Below, one piece after another: positions 17,848 to 32,100 of a DNA stretch of 64,000 nt (the first letter of the stretch is position 1; each line of letters begins with the position of its first letter). The position numbers were made by a program, and so were the translations under genes. The DNA is from Cheilinus undulatus. Taxonomy: Eukaryota > Chordata > Actinopteri > Labriformes > Labridae. The notes under the pieces were generated by a model. It ran no database searches. It saw nothing but the letters and a program-made list of their open reading frames with translations, and had not been told where the DNA came from. Location: contig NC_054875.1 of NCBI RefSeq assembly GCF_018320785.1, positions 27,967,157-28,031,156 on the forward strand, read 5' to 3'.

Positions 17848-18391
17848 TACAGTACTGTGCAGAAGTTTAAGGCATGTAGAGCGCTAATGGTGCTTTAAAG
17901 GTCCTGATGTTCCATAACCCTGGGCTGAAGAGAGGAGGGAGGGCGGTCAGAGTCAGGGTTGACACATTTGACATGTACGTGTGTGGCTCAGCAGCCAAGG
18001 TCGAGCTTAACAGCATTTCTTTTGTCAGGGCCTTTGCACCCCTGTTAATATGCCCAGCAACCACCGACAGTTTTCAGGTGCTTAGAAAATACACACAACA
18101 ACCAGGGGGTTGTGGCAACCCTCCTACAGGCCCTAACAGTACCCTAGGCTATGTTTAAGCGCCAAATCTACCCATAACTCTGCCCTAAAGCTGTGGTTTT
18201 TGTTTTGTTTTCATCAGATTATTTTCTTATGCCCTTGGTAATGTACAAAGACATCCAGAGCATGTCCTGGATTGTGTCAATGCTCTTTCCTGCCCAATGG
18301 GGCCCTCAGATTGGCGTACTCGCCCTTACATGCCTTACTTCAGCCTCAAATTCCGGTCCAAACATGCCTAAAACTTCTGCGTAGTACTGTA
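17848..18391. mobile_element. Non-autonomous TIR element, copy 2
   Basis: About 544 bp bounded by TIRs: tacagtactgtgcagaag at the left and, inverted, cttctgcgtagtactgta at the right. The ~29 bp repeats match with only a few differences and TA flanks both ends. The interior matches the copy at 3964-4425 in the same orientation but is longer. There is no transposase coding. It is probably a Tc1/mariner-class MITE mobilised in trans. Confidence 0.8.
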
Positions 18392-19711
18392 TATTTTTCA
18401 TAGCTGCCATATGAAAAGCCCATTTTTTGTGCTTAGCAATATGAGAGTCAGTAGTTGATATTGCACAAAAAAATAATGATGCATTATAGTCAATGTTGTT
18501 GCTAATCACTGACATCCATGGTTGTAATAATTCAACACAAAAAAATGAATATGAATGTAATACTTTAAAAATAATTCATTTTTCCGTTTTTTTTTTTTGT
18601 TTGTTTGTTTTTTTAATAAAAAAAACATGGTGGCATCGTGACAAAACTGGCATTCAGAGGGTTAAAATCTAAAAAAATACTTTATATTAGATTTCAGTAA
18701 TTAGGTCAGTTGTAGGTGAAAAAAATTGGCTCAGTGAAAGTAGAAAGACATATCAATCTGTAATATTTTTATAGCTACTGTATGAAAAGCACTTGCAGCT
18801 TGAGTGTGACCAATATTAAGAAAAAACCCTAAAGGGTTACAAAAGGTTGAGATGTGAAGCTTTAAGGCATGGGCAGTTTATTTGAAAGGGCACTAGAGGG
18901 TGCAGGGGTTCATGATATGCATATTTACTGAAAACAGCTGAGGGACAAGCACCCTCTCACAGACACAAGGTATAAGTCTACAGATAAAATTGGCTAAAAT
19001 AACAAAGTCTTTTGATCAAGTTTTGATTTTAAAGCCAGACAACATAAAACAAACATAATACATATGAGTATTTAACAAACACTAAAGAAAGAGAAGCTGC
19101 AGCAGCAACATTTACAGCATGCGATGTTCATTGATGGAATATCCCAAAGAGTCTCACAGTTCTTGGTTTGGGTAAAGCACAAGTCAACTTTCCCTGAACA
19201 AAACATTTCAAATAGATATAAAGTATTTTACAGTAAAGTTGTATAAAGTGTCCCTTTTGTGAAAAGATTCAGTGTATTCATGACAAAGGTAGTTAAAAAA
19301 CAACACATGCATGTGCTCATTCATAGGAAATCAACTTCTAGTTCCTTAGAAACTATTTACAGTATAACATTGGTTTCATGGACTACATCCAGAAGAATTT
19401 CTTGCAAAAGTGGAATAAACATTAAAAAACTGCACACTATTTTCTGTGGTAAAAGCTACATATTAGCTCAAGTTTTCTTTCATGTATTATAAGCTTGCTC
19501 TTCTGTTTTGCATCTGACTTAAGCTTTTTTTATGACTCTAGCAAGATGGAAATGTGTTCTTACCTCATAGCCAAACAAAAATCTACAGTGGCCTATGAAA
19601 AAATAACTTAAATATTTTTAATCTTAAACTTATATAAAAATCCATACAAATGAATAAAGACAGGATTTGTTAGTAGTATGAAATCATAGTTTCAAAATAC
19701 TAATTTCAGGG

Positions 19712-19900
19712 CCCAGTGGTTAGGTTGACCCCCATAGACAGGGGCTATAGTCCTCCAGATGGACAGCCTGGGTTCAAGTCTGACCAGTGGCTCCTTTCCT
19801 GCATGTCATTCCTCACTCTCTTTCCACAATTTCCAACTCCACCACTGTCCTAGATACTCAATAAAGGCATAAAAGCCTCAAAATAAATCTTTCTAAAAAG
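19712..19900 (+). mobile_element. tRNA-derived SINE
   Basis: The head gcccagtggttaggttgac resembles an A box and gggttcaagtctgacc a B box. The family tail follows: ggctcctttcctgcatgtca, ctctctttccac and caataaaggcataaaagcc, then an A-rich end. This is the best-preserved full-length copy in the window. Confidence 0.8.
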
Positions 19901-20116
19901 CAATTTATTAGTTTTCTTTTCCTCCTGATCGTTTTCAGGTTGTCAGAGAGGTAGGGGTGTGACAAACTCATGAATATATAAGTTTGGACCCCTCCAGCTT
20001 TAAAGTGTCTAAACTACTGATTATGAACCTTATGAAGCGGCTTTAAAAAAGGCTGATAAAACATAACAGTAACTCTTGATTCAGGTTCACCTCATTTTAG
20101 GAGTTTAATGTAGCTG

Positions 20117-23100
20117 TTAGCTGCTTGAAGATAAAAGCAGATCTGGCTCCTTGTTCCCCTCCTGCCCATTGTTGCTCTGTCCACAGTTCCCTGTCAGCTC
20201 TGGGAAGACGCTGCTCCGAGAAGAGTGACTCGGGGAGCCTGGAGTCGGACTCATGCCGGGTTTCTTGGGAGGGATCGGAGGTGGATTGGTTTTCTCAGAA
20301 CGTGGAGTGAGGGGAGAGCGGATGCCCGGAGATAATGGCCCTGCAGACGGCGACCTCCCCCCTGGAGGAGTCGCCGCTACATTACGGTAGTCTGTGCCAA
20401 ATGGGGAGCTGCTCATGGGCGCCTGCTTTATGCCTGCCTGCTGGCTGGTGAAGCGGGACAGCACCTGAGTGACGGTGTTGCGGGCCAACTGCTTGGCTGT
20501 GCTGTGCTCTGGTGGGGGCAGGATTGAGGAGGGGGAGGTAGTGGGGGAGAGTTCCCTGGGGGAGAGGGGCCCACCATGCAGCTGGTGCTCCAGCTCAGCC
20601 TGGCTCTGGAACTTGTGTCTGGCGGCTTGAAAACGCTGGTTGACCCCGGCTTGGTAGGAGGACTGAAGGAAGCCGGGACTGCCCAGACGCTTGGCCAGAA
20701 CAGGGGAGGAGATGGGGGAAGATGAGAGAGAAGAGGAGGCTGTGCTAGAGGGAGACGGGGGATGAGGCTGAAGATGAGGGTGAAGAGGGGAATGTAAATG
20801 GGCTCCTCCCCCATTCTCTACAACTGCTCCATTTTCTGCCCCTTTCCCTTCAGACTCTGTGTCTTTTTGAGCGTGACAGCCGTTGACCTTTGAAGCCGGT
20901 GTAGGTTTAGGAACCGTTTTTCCATCTGGCTCAGTCTGAACAAAGGTTGACACCGCCATCACCTTAGAAACTGACTCTTTTACTTCTCCTCCAGCCTCCT
21001 TTACCTTGCCCTTACACCCTCCAGTCTCAGCCAGCCTCTTCCTCAGCTCCTCCAGCTGTTTCTCAAGCTCCTGACTCTTCTCCTCCTCTTTGCAGATCCT
21101 TGCCTTCATCTGATCTCGTTCAGAGTCAAACTCAGCCAGCTGCCTCTCAGACCTGACCTCTAGCTGGGCTGCCCTGTTCTTCTCTTCTTCAAGAACCACC
21201 CGGAGCTTCTCCACAGCGGAGGTCTGTTCCTGGAGCGAGGTGTGAAGCTGGACAACCTTCTGGGCCTCCTCTTGAGCCAGGCTGCTGGCCTTCTGGAGCT
21301 CCAGGGTCAGAGAGGAGGAGAGCTGCTGCTGCTGGGAGAGTGACTCCTCTGCCTGGTTTACAGCCTGTGATTGCTCCTTTTCTAACCTCTGCACAGTGGC
21401 ACGCTCCACTTCCAACTACAAAGAGAGATAGGAGGTTGTAAGAGTCAAGCAAAGGCTGCATTTCCAGATTTGACCACATGGGGGCAAGAGAGGATTGTTT
21501 TGTTACCTTCGTTTCAGCTGGAGAAGAAAATGTCCCTTTTCAATAATCTAACAGTTCTTCCTTTTATGAGATTTTATCAAACTTTTTACATTTGCTGACT
21601 TTTCCTGTACAAATGTAAGAAGTGTTATTTATTTGTTACAATCTTATCCTTTTGAACAGTTAGATCTCCGACTAATAGTGACTATTTGCTGTAAAAAAAA
21701 AAAAAAAAATGATGTTTCTGTGATATACTGTTGACCTCTACAGCTACTCTGTAGCAGCAGTGACAGGCATTGAAACTAACTTACGACAAATAGTCAGTGT
21801 TAATGTTGGTAGCCTAGTTTATTTTTGTAGCTCATAAGAAGCAGCAGTATTAATTATAGCCTGCTTTATACCCTGATAAAACTTGTTTACAAGTGCTAAC
21901 ATATTAAAAATTATACATTTTTCAAACTTATTTTTCCCCTATCCCTATACATAGTGGCTTATTAAAGGAGAGAAGTGATGTAGGTGCAGTATCTGTTGTT
22001 TCAGACTCAGAGAAAAGCAATAGCTCATTTTTGCTGAGACTTTTTGCTTGCCGGGCATGTTTCTGGAAAGTTCATTTCAGTGTGAGGTCATCAGAAGGTG
22101 ACTGTAGTGCGTGAAAGCTTTGATGAGTAACAGAGGGAAACAGGAGGTGATGAAACACAATGTAGTGAGTGTGATTACCGTACAAAAAACAACCCTGGTG
22201 GGAAGGCCTGAGGAAGACCAGGAGACACTCAGGAAGCCTCTCTTACATAAGACCCTTGGGTGAACTCTGTGTAGTGGCTTACTGTGTCCTCTCAGTGTGT
22301 GAGTGGAGCTTACATTAGACGTGGACGTCCATTATCTCAGATTTCCTGAGGCCATAAAGCCCTATGGCTTCTGGACAACTAAACAATGGTCTCTTCCTCC
22401 TCTGTTTCCTTTGAAATGTTGCTGTGCTTGTGTGTATGGGTGCCTGTGAGTTCCTGTACTTTAACAGGGCAAGCCCTCTCCATCCTACTGAGTTACTCTG
22501 TAGAATAACACTGATGTTTGCCTGGACAGGCGCTGGGGTTTTAAATCACAGATGAAAGACAGGACAGGGGGATGTGCATAATTCAAATCTCTGAGTAAGA
22601 ACTGTAAGCACTATTTGTCATTAACACACATAAAAAGTAAATATATGGCACTCTTTTACCAAACATGTTAACACTGACTATTCTTTTTAAATCAATATGG
22701 AAAACAAGTCACCATCTCTTTCTATTTTAGAAAACTGAAGCCAAAATCCCTTAATGATTGGCACTGACATGTTGCTGAGGTGATGTAATTTGGTGCCAAG
22801 ACGTGCAGACAGAAGCTGGCTGGTGGAACCACTAAATTAGCACCACCACGCTCCTTCTGCTCACTATAGCACACATTTAACCTTTCAGATTAGATATAAA
22901 AGATACTTCAGCTCAGTAGAGTCCTCAGCAAAGCTGATTCTTGTGTCAATTTAGAGCAGAAACATGGGGTGCACAGATAGCCTAGCGGTCTAAGGTGCTA
23001 CCCATATATGCAGGCGGCCCGGAGTCGAATCCGGCCTGTTTCCCTTTGCCACGTCTCTGCATTTGTAAATGGAGTTTTGATCATGATGTTATATCTGCTC

Positions 23101-26100
23101 TTTTTTGCATCAGCTAACTGATTAAAACTAAACTACTGAAACACATACATATAAATCACAAAGTTCACACATTTAAAAATCAAATCTAAGACTTTTTAAG
23201 ACCACCTGAAGACCTGCATTAAGAAAAATGAATACCACTTAATCAGACTGTCAAAAATGACAGGCATATGAGTTTTTTGTACACTAGACCAGAACTGAAT
23301 TTTCTGATATTTTTGGGTCATAAACGCCCAAATCTGAAGATGTGTTGCACATTCATTGTCTCTATTCTATTAATGTATCATATTTATAATATTTTAGATT
23401 TATCATATTTATCATAACATATTTTCTGGTGTGCCAACCTGACACTATCCAATTTATTTATTAAAAATGAGAATTACGCTTTTTTTCAGGGAAGACCTTT
23501 CAGAATAAGATAGGCATGTTCATATTATTGAGTTGCCAACTTGGTAAGCCTGTGAACTGTAACATAGACAAAAATTTAGCAGAAACAATGATTAAAAGCA
23601 TATCAAGTTTGCCAGAAGACAATGATTTGATAAAGACATGCCTTAGGTAAAGTGTCTTTTAAAAATCTAAGACCTCTCAAACATAGAAATAAGGCTTTTT
23701 AAGACTCTTGAATTTAAAAAGTCCAATTTAAGACTTTTAAAGACTTTTCAAGGATCTGCAGGAACCCTGAAATCAGGATGAAAAACAACTTTCACAGGTT
23801 TGACAAAAATATGTATCTGACTTGTGACTTATTTGATGAAAACCAACAGACTATATTATAACAAAGCATAGGTGGAAGAAGTACAAGACTATTGTAAACA
23901 GGTAAAAGAACAGTTCCTTTGGTTAAAATTTACTCAAGTAAAAGTACTAGATTATTAAGCTACTCATGTAAAAAGGATCGTTTAAAGCTTGCTCAAAGTA
24001 CTGAGTAGCTATTTTTGGCTACTCAGTGGGCTTGTACAACAAAATATGATCTTTCCTTAATGTGCAATTAAAACAAGAGAATATGAATCTCTTCCCAGGT
24101 TGTTTATACTATGGTGTTTCTATACCTAAAGTAAAATGCATCACATTTCATGTTGTGGACAAAAAGCTTGAACCTCTTTATTTCTCCATTATGGATTTTT
24201 TTTTTTTACTTTGTTGTTGATGCTTTTTGAATTGTAAAATATATTTAAATTAAAATAACAGATTTAAAAAAGTACATGTACACAAACATTACTCACTTAC
24301 AGTTGTTTAAGTGTACTTCATTACTTTCCACCCCTGCTTTAAGTATTTTATTATTCTTTATTTTACATTTCATGCTTAAATTGCCAGTTTTTCCCTTTTT
24401 AGTGTGTATAATTTTATCCCCATTTTAAAAAAGCACCCAACACTGTTACATTTCTTATACTTCCACATTGTTCAGCAAGTTATTCCCCTTTATCTTAAAA
24501 ATGTATTTCCCTTGTATTTTAACTTCCTAGATTGATACAAGTCCCATCTGTTAACATGGAGAAGGTGTGGTTTATGGCCTGAGTTTTAAATATTCCAGCG
24601 TCAGTCCCAGACAGCTATCACCCTGTCCCTCTTTATACACAGTCTATGCTTGTTATCATACCTGTTGCATCAGTTTGTCTCTTTCATTCTGCAGCATGGT
24701 GGTGAAGTCATCACTGTGTGCAGTATCCTGTGCATGACGTCTCTTCTCCTCCTCCAGATCAGCGATCATCTATCAAACACAAAGCCTTATGAAACATTTA
24801 TTGAACATTGTTCCTTCTCAGACAAGCTTATTAACATCCGTTGATTTATTTTCCTTATAAGAAGTGTCTGCTGCACAGCTTTTGACTGTGAAACTTTCCC
24901 CCTGACAAATCAGCCTCTTTTGCAGAGCCTCCTCTCATTCCAAGGTTTTGCAAGTTTCATTAACTCAGAAAAGTCCCCTCTCTGAAGAGTTTATGGCTTT
25001 CTTTAAACTTTCAGACACTGAGCAGTGATAAAGCTCATATCAGCCATTTAAGCCCTGGGTGCGGCTGCTGTCTGTCTGCCCGCCTAGCTCCCCAAAGCTG
25101 AGTCTACAGAAGAAACAAGGAGCACACATACAAATATTCACACACACAACAAGCCTATTGTGTAAGCTGGAGCCCCAGTGTGACTGTGGTTGAGGCCTGA
25201 ACACGCAAATCTAAAAATGCAGACGTGTGACAATCTATGTGAGGGATTGTGTGCGAATCAGATCTCACCCTCCTGTGTCGGCTCTCAGCAGCAGCCAACT
25301 GTCCCATCATCCTCTCCTGCATCCTCTTGCAGTGAGCCATGACCAGCTTGAGCACAGCCAGAGGGTTGGGGCCCACTGCGCGGCCCTGCAGGTGCGTGTG
25401 AGGCTGAGCCAGGGTGTTCTGGCGCTCCTCTGGCTCGCTATCCCGCTGCAAGGCCAGGAAGGGATCGCTGAGGTCATACTGGCCATAACGCTCTTGGACG
25501 AAGGCATCTCTGTGCTGCGCCTGGTGGACACAAAGACAAAAGCTGCGTGTTATTGTGTTGTTCAGCTTTTATGCAGCGTGCCACACTTATTTTACTACAT
25601 TTATAAGAACAAAGTCTCCTTAAAATGTTTGAAGATAGGACAAAGCAAAGAAAAAAAAGTATCTTGGTAGAAATATATACATGATAAGCATGGAAGCAAA
25701 CACTAGCAGTGTGTCTGTGTATGCAGGAAATGTGACTGGAGTGATGTTTTTGTCAGTGTGAGCACAAGCAGATGGTCCAAACACAAAGAGGTGAGGCATG
25801 GCTGTCCCACCCCCACAAGGGGCAGATGTTAACTTCTCCCCAAGGCTGCAAGGGTGAAGGACTGGGCCATGAAATCTGGCACACAGGTTCCTCTACAGAC
25901 GAGACATCCCTAAATATATTATAATACAGAAATATTGATCTTCAGGACTCAGCGCTTGGTCAGGGGTCTGTTTGCAAAAATGTTTGCGTCAATGCAATGA
26001 GGCATGGAGCCAATCAGTCTGTGGCACTGCTGGGATGTTATGAGGCTGAGGTTGCTCTGATAGCAGCCTTCAGCTCCTCTGTATTGTTGACCCTCATCTT

Positions 26101-29100
26101 CTTCTTGAAATTCCCCAGAGACTCTATGGGGTTCAGGTCAGACCATTTGGCTGGCCAATCAAACACCATTATCAGCAGTTTCTGGAAGTTTTGGCTTCAC
26201 TGTATGCAGGAACCAAGCATGAAATGCTCTAAAATCTCCTGGTAGAGGGCTGATAGCCTTGGTTCTGGATTTGTTAAAACACAGTTGGTCAACAGCAGCA
26301 GATGATATGGCACCCCAAACCATCTCTGACTGTGGAAACTGAAAACACTGGACTTCAAGTACCCTAGATTCTATGCTTCTCCAATCTTTCTCCAGACTCT
26401 TGGACCTTGATTTCCAAATATAATGCAAGATTTACTTTCAGCTGAAACAGGACTGGTTCAGTGGAAGGTTGACACTAGGAGGACGGCACTGGTAGCCCAT
26501 TTCCTGGTCCTGTCTGTGTGGTGGCTCTTGATCCACTGACTCCAACCTCAACCTTGAATCTGCTTTGTTTGACAATCCTCTGAAGGTTGAGCTCATCCCT
26601 GCTGCATTTGCTACTTTTTTGTACCAAACTTTTCTCATCCAGTCAACTTTCCATGAAAATGCTTTCATAAAGCATGTCGAGAACAGCCCGCCCTTTCAGC
26701 AATGACCTTCTGTGGCTTACGCTCTTTGTGGAGGGTGTCAGTGACTGTCTTCTGAACCAGAATACAGAATAAAGGCTCAGGAAAACTTTGTAGATGCTTT
26801 AAGTTGACTTTTTATCAGAACTCAAATTACTGACAAGAAACAGGACTTTTCTACAATAATCTAATAGTTTAAGATAGTGTCTTTGTGAGCTGTAAGACAT
26901 GATAATTTAGATTAAGACAAAAAAGAAATATTCTGCTTTGTGAGTGATAGTTCTACAATATGTAAGTTTACCTGCATTTTTAAATGCACTTGCAAAAGAA
27001 AATTAAGGGGAAAATAGATCTCAAAAGGAAAATAAATTGCAAGAGAGTAAACTTATTTCAATTTATCTCAAACAATCCAGTTTTTTTCAAGAGGAACGTG
27101 GCACAAGAAGGAAAGAAAAGGGAGATCAGCCTTGTTGACCTCCCTTCGGGTCACCCGGATAGATCATCAGGAGGTCTCATTAACTACATGCACAGATCAG
27201 GTTGGAGTTCCTGAGGCATGTGGGGTCAGTTGGCAGTGCCTGTAACGTCAGCACATGCCCCAGAGTTCCCTCCACGTGCCTTTGGGACACCCGTCACTAT
27301 TGTCTCCTCATGCAGTCCTCATCAGACAACCCTCTCCTCCGGCTCCCCTCGTCCCCCTTCGTCTGCCCAAACATGCACGGCACGGCATTCCTCTGCCCCT
27401 TCATCATCCATCGTTTCTCAGAAAAGTGCCTCTTTCTACTTCCGCCTCTCTTTCTCACACTCTCCCAAACGCACACATAAACCCTGAGGGCATCAGTAAG
27501 GAGGCTGCATTTGAGGCCTGCACAAAGAATGCGACCCTCAGTGAGGAGATTACAGGACTCCAACAAAGACACAGTCTCAATGCCTTCAGTCTTGTGCATT
27601 GTCTCCATGTCTGGCCTGCTAGGCTTCGCTGTGCAAGAGTGGGTACAAGTGTTAGTGTGTGTGGAGTATTTCTGAGTCTCTTTTTTTGCTTTTCTAATTT
27701 AAATATAAATGTGGGTGTTTACCTGTGGCTGTGTGTTTTTGGGCCAGGCTTTAGAGTAAAGCTGTAAAGCTTCTTCATCTAGCAGGAGACAAATCTGCAG
27801 CTTCCTGGGTAAATAACAGTTTAAAGAGATCATTAAGGGCCAGGCTGAGATTGGATTGTGCGTTATGTGCATCTGTGTGAGGCTGAGTGTGTAGTAGTCC
27901 AGGATTAGGGTCTGGTCTCATGGTTTTCTGGGATAATTCTGATCATAATGACAGACTGCGCTTTCCTTTATGAGAGGGCACAACAAGCAAACTGTCCCTG
28001 CAGCAAACTCTCTCATTTATGACCTAAAACCTGTGGAAAATGTCTCTATGATGATTTTTAAATTTTGCACCAGTTAAGAGAGATTTCTACTGCAGCAGAG
28101 TGTGATTCTGCAGCTACAGAAATGACTGTGCTGCAGCATGTTCCACATCCTCTGCTGCATTCCTGCAGCTGTAACAAGGTGTGAAAGACAAGCCGATGTT
28201 TTTCACCTGGAATAGTCTCTGTCAGTCAGTTCCCCACAGCCCTAGGGCACAATCACGTCCTTGTGTGAGCAGAAAAAGAACCAGGGAGTCCTGTTTCCTC
28301 ACTGAGCCTCACACAATTATGTTGGGAGCCGGCATGGACAGAGCTACATCCCTGAATGGAATTGAGTGCACATCTCTGGTTACAAATGCAAGGTTTAGCC
28401 CCTTAATCTGATTCCCATGAAATACAGAGGGTGAAAGACAAATCTAATTTCTACATGTGCATGCACATAGTCATCAGCGGAGGCATCTATCAGCCTGCAG
28501 CTGGCATGCATGCCTTAGTGTGTTTGCACCATGCTGCATAAGGATCTTAGCATAACCGGCTGTCTCCAGGGTAACATCTCAAATCCAGAAGCTTTGCAGT
28601 GGGGGGTTATGGGAAAAGTATGCATTCCTGTTGAATTAGTCCACTCCCCAGAGAAACAGTTAGACCCAAAGAGACAAAAGGACAGCAGGACCAGACCTGT
28701 CATATGTGAAAAGCTTCTTTCAATGAACTTAAGCGTCTTCAGAAAACAGGAGGGCATAGGACTATGATGCTCCACTTTTGTTATAGCAAAACAAACAGAC
28801 ATTTGATGCCATAGTTAAGTATAACTGTTTTATCAAACAAAAACGTAGTCTAAGAATAAAACGAACAAGGAGGACAGTAGGTCAGCTGCACACTCGAATG
28901 TTGGATTCTGCTCAAATGTATGTTCAGTTTTTTTTCTTGGCTGAGGAAGGAAGACCTCAGCAGTGCAGTTTTTACCCCTCAGGGTGGATAACTACTTTTC
29001 TCTTCGGGATAGTGGAGAGGGAAATAGAGTGTAACAACCACTTGTCAGTCATGTTGAATTACAGGCCTTGGCAGGTAAGTGGTATCAATCCACTGACCAT

Positions 29101-32100
29101 CATGTCCCATTTAACAGAGCTGCTCTGGCTGCAATCTCACACAGACACACAGGCCTCAGATCCATTTTGCTGGTGCTTATCATTAGGGTATTAAGAAATT
29201 TAGATCAAATGGGAAATGGAAATAGAGTTCATTCATATAGCTTTAAAAAAATGTAGGCTTCAGCTTGAAATTTAAAATCTATTAAACAAGTCATTATAAG
29301 AAAGAATATTACAGGCATGCAACACTGAGAAAATGCCAACAGAACCATGCTAAAAGGTGTTAAGAGGGTTTCATATGAGGCACACATTAAGAGCTAGTAG
29401 AAAAAAATCCATCAGAAATGATACGTTATGTTTTTTAGCTATGTTAGCTAAATAAGCTACATAGCTAACGTAGCTGAAGAATGTACACCTTTTTCACTTT
29501 TGCAAATATTAGACCTTTATTTTGTAGAAGTAAAATTGCTTCTTAGCTAACATAGCTAAGATAAGAAAGTTAAGTTAGATATGTTCACTTATGCTACATT
29601 TGCTAAAGCTAACTTAGCAATATTATATAGCTACATTATTTATGTAGCTGACTTAGCTATGTTATCATGTTTGCTAAAGCTGATGTTGTGAAAGCTAAAG
29701 CTAACGCAGCTACATTGGCTTATGTAGTAACATTAAATACGTAGAAAGCATAGCTATGTTAGCTTAAGTTAAAGCGGGCCCATTTTTGTGTAACTACTTC
29801 GAAAATGTGTCATTATTTAATTCAATCACTGATTAGAACTCTGACCTTTATTCTGCTCCATCTATATGTTGTTTAGCCTAAATGTTGACAATGTTTTATG
29901 ACTGTAGCTGCCAGACTTTGTTTGAATAAATTTGAATTTAAAAAACCTCTAAATTGTTACATGTGTCGTTCTTGCAAATAATGTCCTGACAGGCACAGCA
30001 TCCCACAGTAGTGTTCTGCAAGGGGGGTGGGGGTGGGGGTGAGATCTATGGTCTGCAGCTGGACCCTTCTTAGCCCACTTACCACAGCAGATAATAGTCT
30101 TCAGATTCAAGCCATACTATATTGGTTAGATAGGGAGCTGGTGAGGGATCAAATTATTTTTACAGGAAGAAAGCTAGCAGGAAGATTTTCTAAACTTTGC
30201 CAAACTGTTTGATCCCTTGTAATAACTAACAAGAGGTACAAACACTGAGGGTTGAAAATTGCTTATAGGTGTGGTTAGTCTCTGTAGGGGATACCTGGCC
30301 TACTGTTTGCTAAAGAGAGAGCGAGACGGATAGAGAGAGGGATAAGATTTCAAGCATTCATGCTCTCTGAAGTGTAAACTAAGGTGTGTACTCAAAGCTT
30401 AACCTGTATCCTCCACACCTCCCACCCACACATTAAGCACAGATTGCACCAAGGTAACTGGGAAGATGCCAAAGAAAACCTCACTTTACTTTATGGGCCA
30501 TGCTATGAGACAACTTCCAAGTAATGTTTAACTATCTCAGATGCTATTGTCAGTAGTTAGTGATGAAATATGTGGGACGGTGCTCTTACTCTTTGGTCAG
30601 AAAATAACATATCATTAAGCAGAACAAGGAAGTGCTCTGGTGTCTCTTCAAAGTGGGTCACAAACTTAACTGAAATTATTCAATGGCCCTGACATAAAGT
30701 TCAATGAGAGAGCAGTGATTTTTCTTAGTAATCTTATCTCTCACTAGTTGTTCTTCTTTTACATCACAGTTTTATTTGTTCTTGTTAAATATTGCCCTAT
30801 TAAGTCCAATTCCAGTGTAGGGTGGAGCTATTTACCATCACAAACATGACCCCCTCTCTACTTAAAGGATGAGAGAGGCTGCCAAAAAGAGGGCACATAT
30901 CAGTCCTGTTTTCTTGAAATCCTTCTCTGTAACCTTTTACTGTTACCTGCATTTCAGATGAGTCAGTGTCTATTTGGTAACTTTTCTGTCAGCATCGTAA
31001 GCAGGTTGGTGATTAACAACAAGAAAGTACAGTTTCAGATGCCCAGAACTCTGATGTTGTTGCCGTCATGGTATGATTTTTCAACTAGTTTCATATGGAA
31101 GTTTAAAATCATTTGTTCGCATGTTGTACAAACACTAATAGAAATCTGGTTGTCATTAAAACATTTTCTGTAATCTGAACATTTTTTTAAAACCTGAGTA
31201 ACTTACATCATCACTTTGAAAGCTGTCTCTGTGTGAGAATCTACGTGCTTATTTGCACTTATTACACTGTAGTCCTCTCACTATGATGCACAGGGCAGCA
31301 GCACATTTAATTCACAGCATGATGATTTATTTTCTCTGTGTCTGCAGCTCATGTGCAGCTTGTACCAGCGAGCATGGGGATGGAGGGGGGTTGTCAGCAC
31401 TGATTCAAACTGCCCACAGAGGATCAGCTGTGCTTCGTTTCTTTGCTAGATGCCACACGAGCTGCTGAGCGTGTCAGAGGCAAGTGCATGAGCAATCTCC
31501 AGTTCAATTAGACTACTTCATGGGAGCCACTGCTCTGCTTCCATGCAGCATGTAAAATACTGCTCAACTATCCATCAATGTACTTAGCAATAAATCAGGC
31601 ATTTAGTGTTAGTTAAGGCAGGCAATGGAGTCAAGAGCTGCAATATAACTAAGATCGGCTTCATCAGCCCTCACCAGCTGTTTCACTCTAGGCCCACTAT
31701 AGGTTAATTGCAGTTATGCTGCCTTATTTAACTTGCTCTAGCCTGGATATGCTTTGCTGCCTCCTCCGCAAGCTGCTTTTTGTAACCCTTCTCCACCTCA
31801 GCTCCTCCTTTATACTGTCTCTGACTTAATCAGTGTCATTCTGATGTCTTTAATGTTTAATGTTTGCTTGGGTTTTTTGCTGCTTCTCTTCCTGCCTCAG
31901 GCCTTCCTTGTAGGCAGGAGCGCGTGCTGTACCTGCTTGTGGGAGGGCAGAACAGCTACACCGCCAAATATAAATAACAATAAATGCAAACTATTAACTG
32001 TTAATAGTTTAATATTTATAACCCAAATCAGGTGTGTTTCTTGACAAAGTGGTCCTGACTGAACTAATTATTAAACTATTTATTTTCTGTGCAATAACTT

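Larger units (their letters stand above)
17226..20116. other. Tail-to-tail spacer between capza1 and cttnbp2nl
   Basis: No gene was recognised. The spacer contains a TIR element (17848-18391), a SINE (19712-19900) and the cttnbp2nl 3' UTR at its right end. Minus-strand AATAAA candidates are at 19904-19909 (about 210 nt past the cttnbp2nl stop) and 18877-18882. I cannot tell which is used. Confidence 0.6.
21416..24661 (-). other. cttnbp2nl intron 3 (last intron)
   Basis: A 3.2 kb intron with a SINE head (22976-23075) and an hAT-type element (23867-24336). No further exon was recognised; the flanking exons join in phase 0. Confidence 0.85.

Noticed and set aside
20428..21479. Minus-strand Pro-rich and Gly-rich ORFs inside the last cttnbp2nl exon
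   Set aside because: They are out-of-frame shadows of the 432-codon exon.
22976..23075. A possible genuine tRNA gene
   Set aside because: A and B boxes are present but no cloverleaf with a proper anticodon stem was found, and the downstream sequence matches the SINE family.
27255..27767. A 170-codon plus-strand ORF in the cttnbp2nl intron, with overlapping ORFs in other frames
   Set aside because: The Ser/Pro/His-rich composition comes from a pyrimidine-rich stretch. There is no family motif and no splice support that I can see.
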